From Rhizobium leguminosarum bv. trifolii WSM1325 (GTDB taxonomy: Bacteria; Pseudomonadota; Alphaproteobacteria; Rhizobiales; Rhizobiaceae), in NCBI GenBank assembly GCA_000023185.1, contig CP001622.1, positions 1,550,001-1,614,000 on the forward strand: a stretch of 64,000 bases of DNA, given 5' to 3'. Under the pieces are notes generated by a model. It worked only from the letters and a program-made list of their open reading frames with translations. It searched no databases and had not been told where the DNA came from. The position numbers and the translations under genes are program-made. This document shows, one piece after another, positions 63,529 through 64,000 of the stretch. How positions within the stretch are numbered: the stretch's first letter is position 1; every line of letters begins with the position of its first letter.

Positions 63529-63558
63529 CCGCTACGCATGTACGGAACGCCCGGATCA
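63529..63558 (-). promoter_or_regulatory. ECF (RpoE/ChrR-type) promoter before phrB
   Basis: On the minus strand TGATCC (63558-63553), 18 bases, then TAGCGG (63534-63529), with a leader of about 25 bases to the phrB start. Hexamer, spacing and TA start of the second box match the site before chrR. Confidence 0.65.
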
Positions 63559-63605
63559 AAAGTTTCATCCGGTGGAAAAAAGCTTTCACGGCTGTCGGCG
63601 GCATG

Positions 63606-63633
63606 AAAAAGGCCGGTGTGAACCGGCCTTTTT
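63606..63633. terminator. Bidirectional terminator
   Basis: AAAAAGGCCGGT and ACCGGCCTTTTT form a perfect 12-base stem around GTGA. It would stop transcription from the partial gene at 63759-64000 before phrB. Confidence 0.8.
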
Positions 63634-63656
63634 CTGAGAGCGGGAGTCTGTCGCTT

Positions 63657-63760
63657 AAAGCATGTCGCGCAAAAGTGTGCAGCGGTTTTGCGACAACGAC
63701 ATGCGTAAAAACAAAGACGTAAAGCGCGACAAGCGAATCTGAAAGATCGCGACGCGCTTT
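63657..63760. repeat. Rhizobial intergenic palindromic element
   Basis: GCATGTCG and CGACATGC pair at the left half; AAAGCGCG and CGCGCTTT pair at the right half. The two-hairpin layout is like that of short mosaic repeats in Rhizobium intergenic gaps. It lies right after the stop of the last gene. Confidence 0.6.
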
Positions 63761-64000
63761 AGTTGTCGTATTCGCGGCAGGCTTCGCTGATCGATGCGCC
63801 GCTCTGACCGCCGCGCGTGTCGACGCCGGACATCTGTTGCGGCATGCCGGGGCATTCCATCGTCTGCGGTCGGCCGATGCTCTGTGTCGTCGTCGGATCG
63901 ACCGGCGAGGCGGGTACCGGACGAATGCCGTTGTCATCGTTGGTGTAGTCGGATGAATAGGTGCCGGAACCGGGATCGGTCGAGCCGCCATTCGTTGGCC
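63759..64000 (-). CDS. C-terminal end of a hypothetical protein cut by the window edge
   Basis: A frame on the minus strand, open from the right edge, encodes about 80 residues and stops at TAA 63761-63759. It is rich in Pro, Ser, Thr and Gly (RPVPASPVDPTTT) with a Cys-containing MECPGMPQQMSG and a final EACREYDN. Such a low-complexity tail suggests a secreted or envelope protein, but the start is not visible. The rest of the gene lies beyond the window. Confidence 0.55.
   Translation of the reverse strand, partial: PTNGGSTDPGSGTYSSDYTNDDNGIRPVPASPVDPTTTQSIGRPQTMECPGMPQQMSGVDTRGGQSGASISEACREYDN

Noticed and set aside
1..64000. CRISPR arrays or insertion sequences
   Set aside because: No regularly spaced direct repeats and no transposase or recombinase with recognisable catalytic motifs were seen. 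The partial gene at the left edge is only a possible exception.

Overview
The window reads as a chromosomal segment of a member of the Rhizobiaceae, most likely Rhizobium of the leguminosarum/etli group. This rests on the gene set: a B12-dependent ribonucleotide reductase of about 1,270 residues, an ald/Lrp pair, a ChrR-photolyase-CFA module and a HlyU-family gene. GC-rich codon use and intergenic palindromes of the kind scattered through rhizobial genomes agree. No taxonomic search was possible.

Positions 1 to about 28,100 are an accessory region made almost entirely of genes typical of anti-phage defence or mobile islands, with unusual starts and a decayed gene. In order: the end of a possible TnsA-like gene, a soluble FtsH-like AAA+/M41 protease and a small partner (2-2507); a C5-cytosine methyltransferase divergent from an FRG-domain protein (2497-6023); a membrane protein and a two-HKD PLD-family protein (6210-8526); a HelD-like SF1 helicase (8941-11859); an AIPR-family protein and two further proteins with PD-(D/E)xK-like signatures (12147-16618); a broken metallophosphatase (16646-17113); a small protein coupled to an SMC/RecF-like ATPase (17406-20068); a trypsin-like protease (20110-21168); an intact metallophosphatase (21493-22290); an unknown protein, a TauD-like dioxygenase and a HEPN-like/zinc protein in a row (22474-24749); and a short type II CBASS operon with SAVED-HNH effector, CD-NTase and stand-alone E2-like protein (24911-28049). 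The left edge of the island lies outside the window.

From about 28,400 to the end the sequence is ordinary core chromosome. nrdJ with NrdR boxes is followed by gpt, a tandem Usp, a CinA-like protein, wrbA, tRNA-Leu(UAA), VanZ-like, ilvA, HlyU-family, a diguanylate cyclase, an MFS transporter, an SDR/TetR pair with operators, an azoR/LysR pair, cpdB, PilZ, an EamA transporter, an Lrp/ald pair, DUF1203, a frameshifted methyltransferase and a cysteine-metabolism operon (cysK, alaX, sseA, GNAT).

The last 7 kb resembles the singlet-oxygen response module known from Rhodobacter: a ChrR-like anti-sigma protein, an SDR, and a phrB-amine oxidase-DUF1365-cfa operon. Two matching promoter-like sites (TGATCC, 18 bases, TA) lie before chrR and phrB. 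The usual partner sigma factor gene is not next to chrR, and this ChrR lacks the two cysteines of its N-terminal zinc site.
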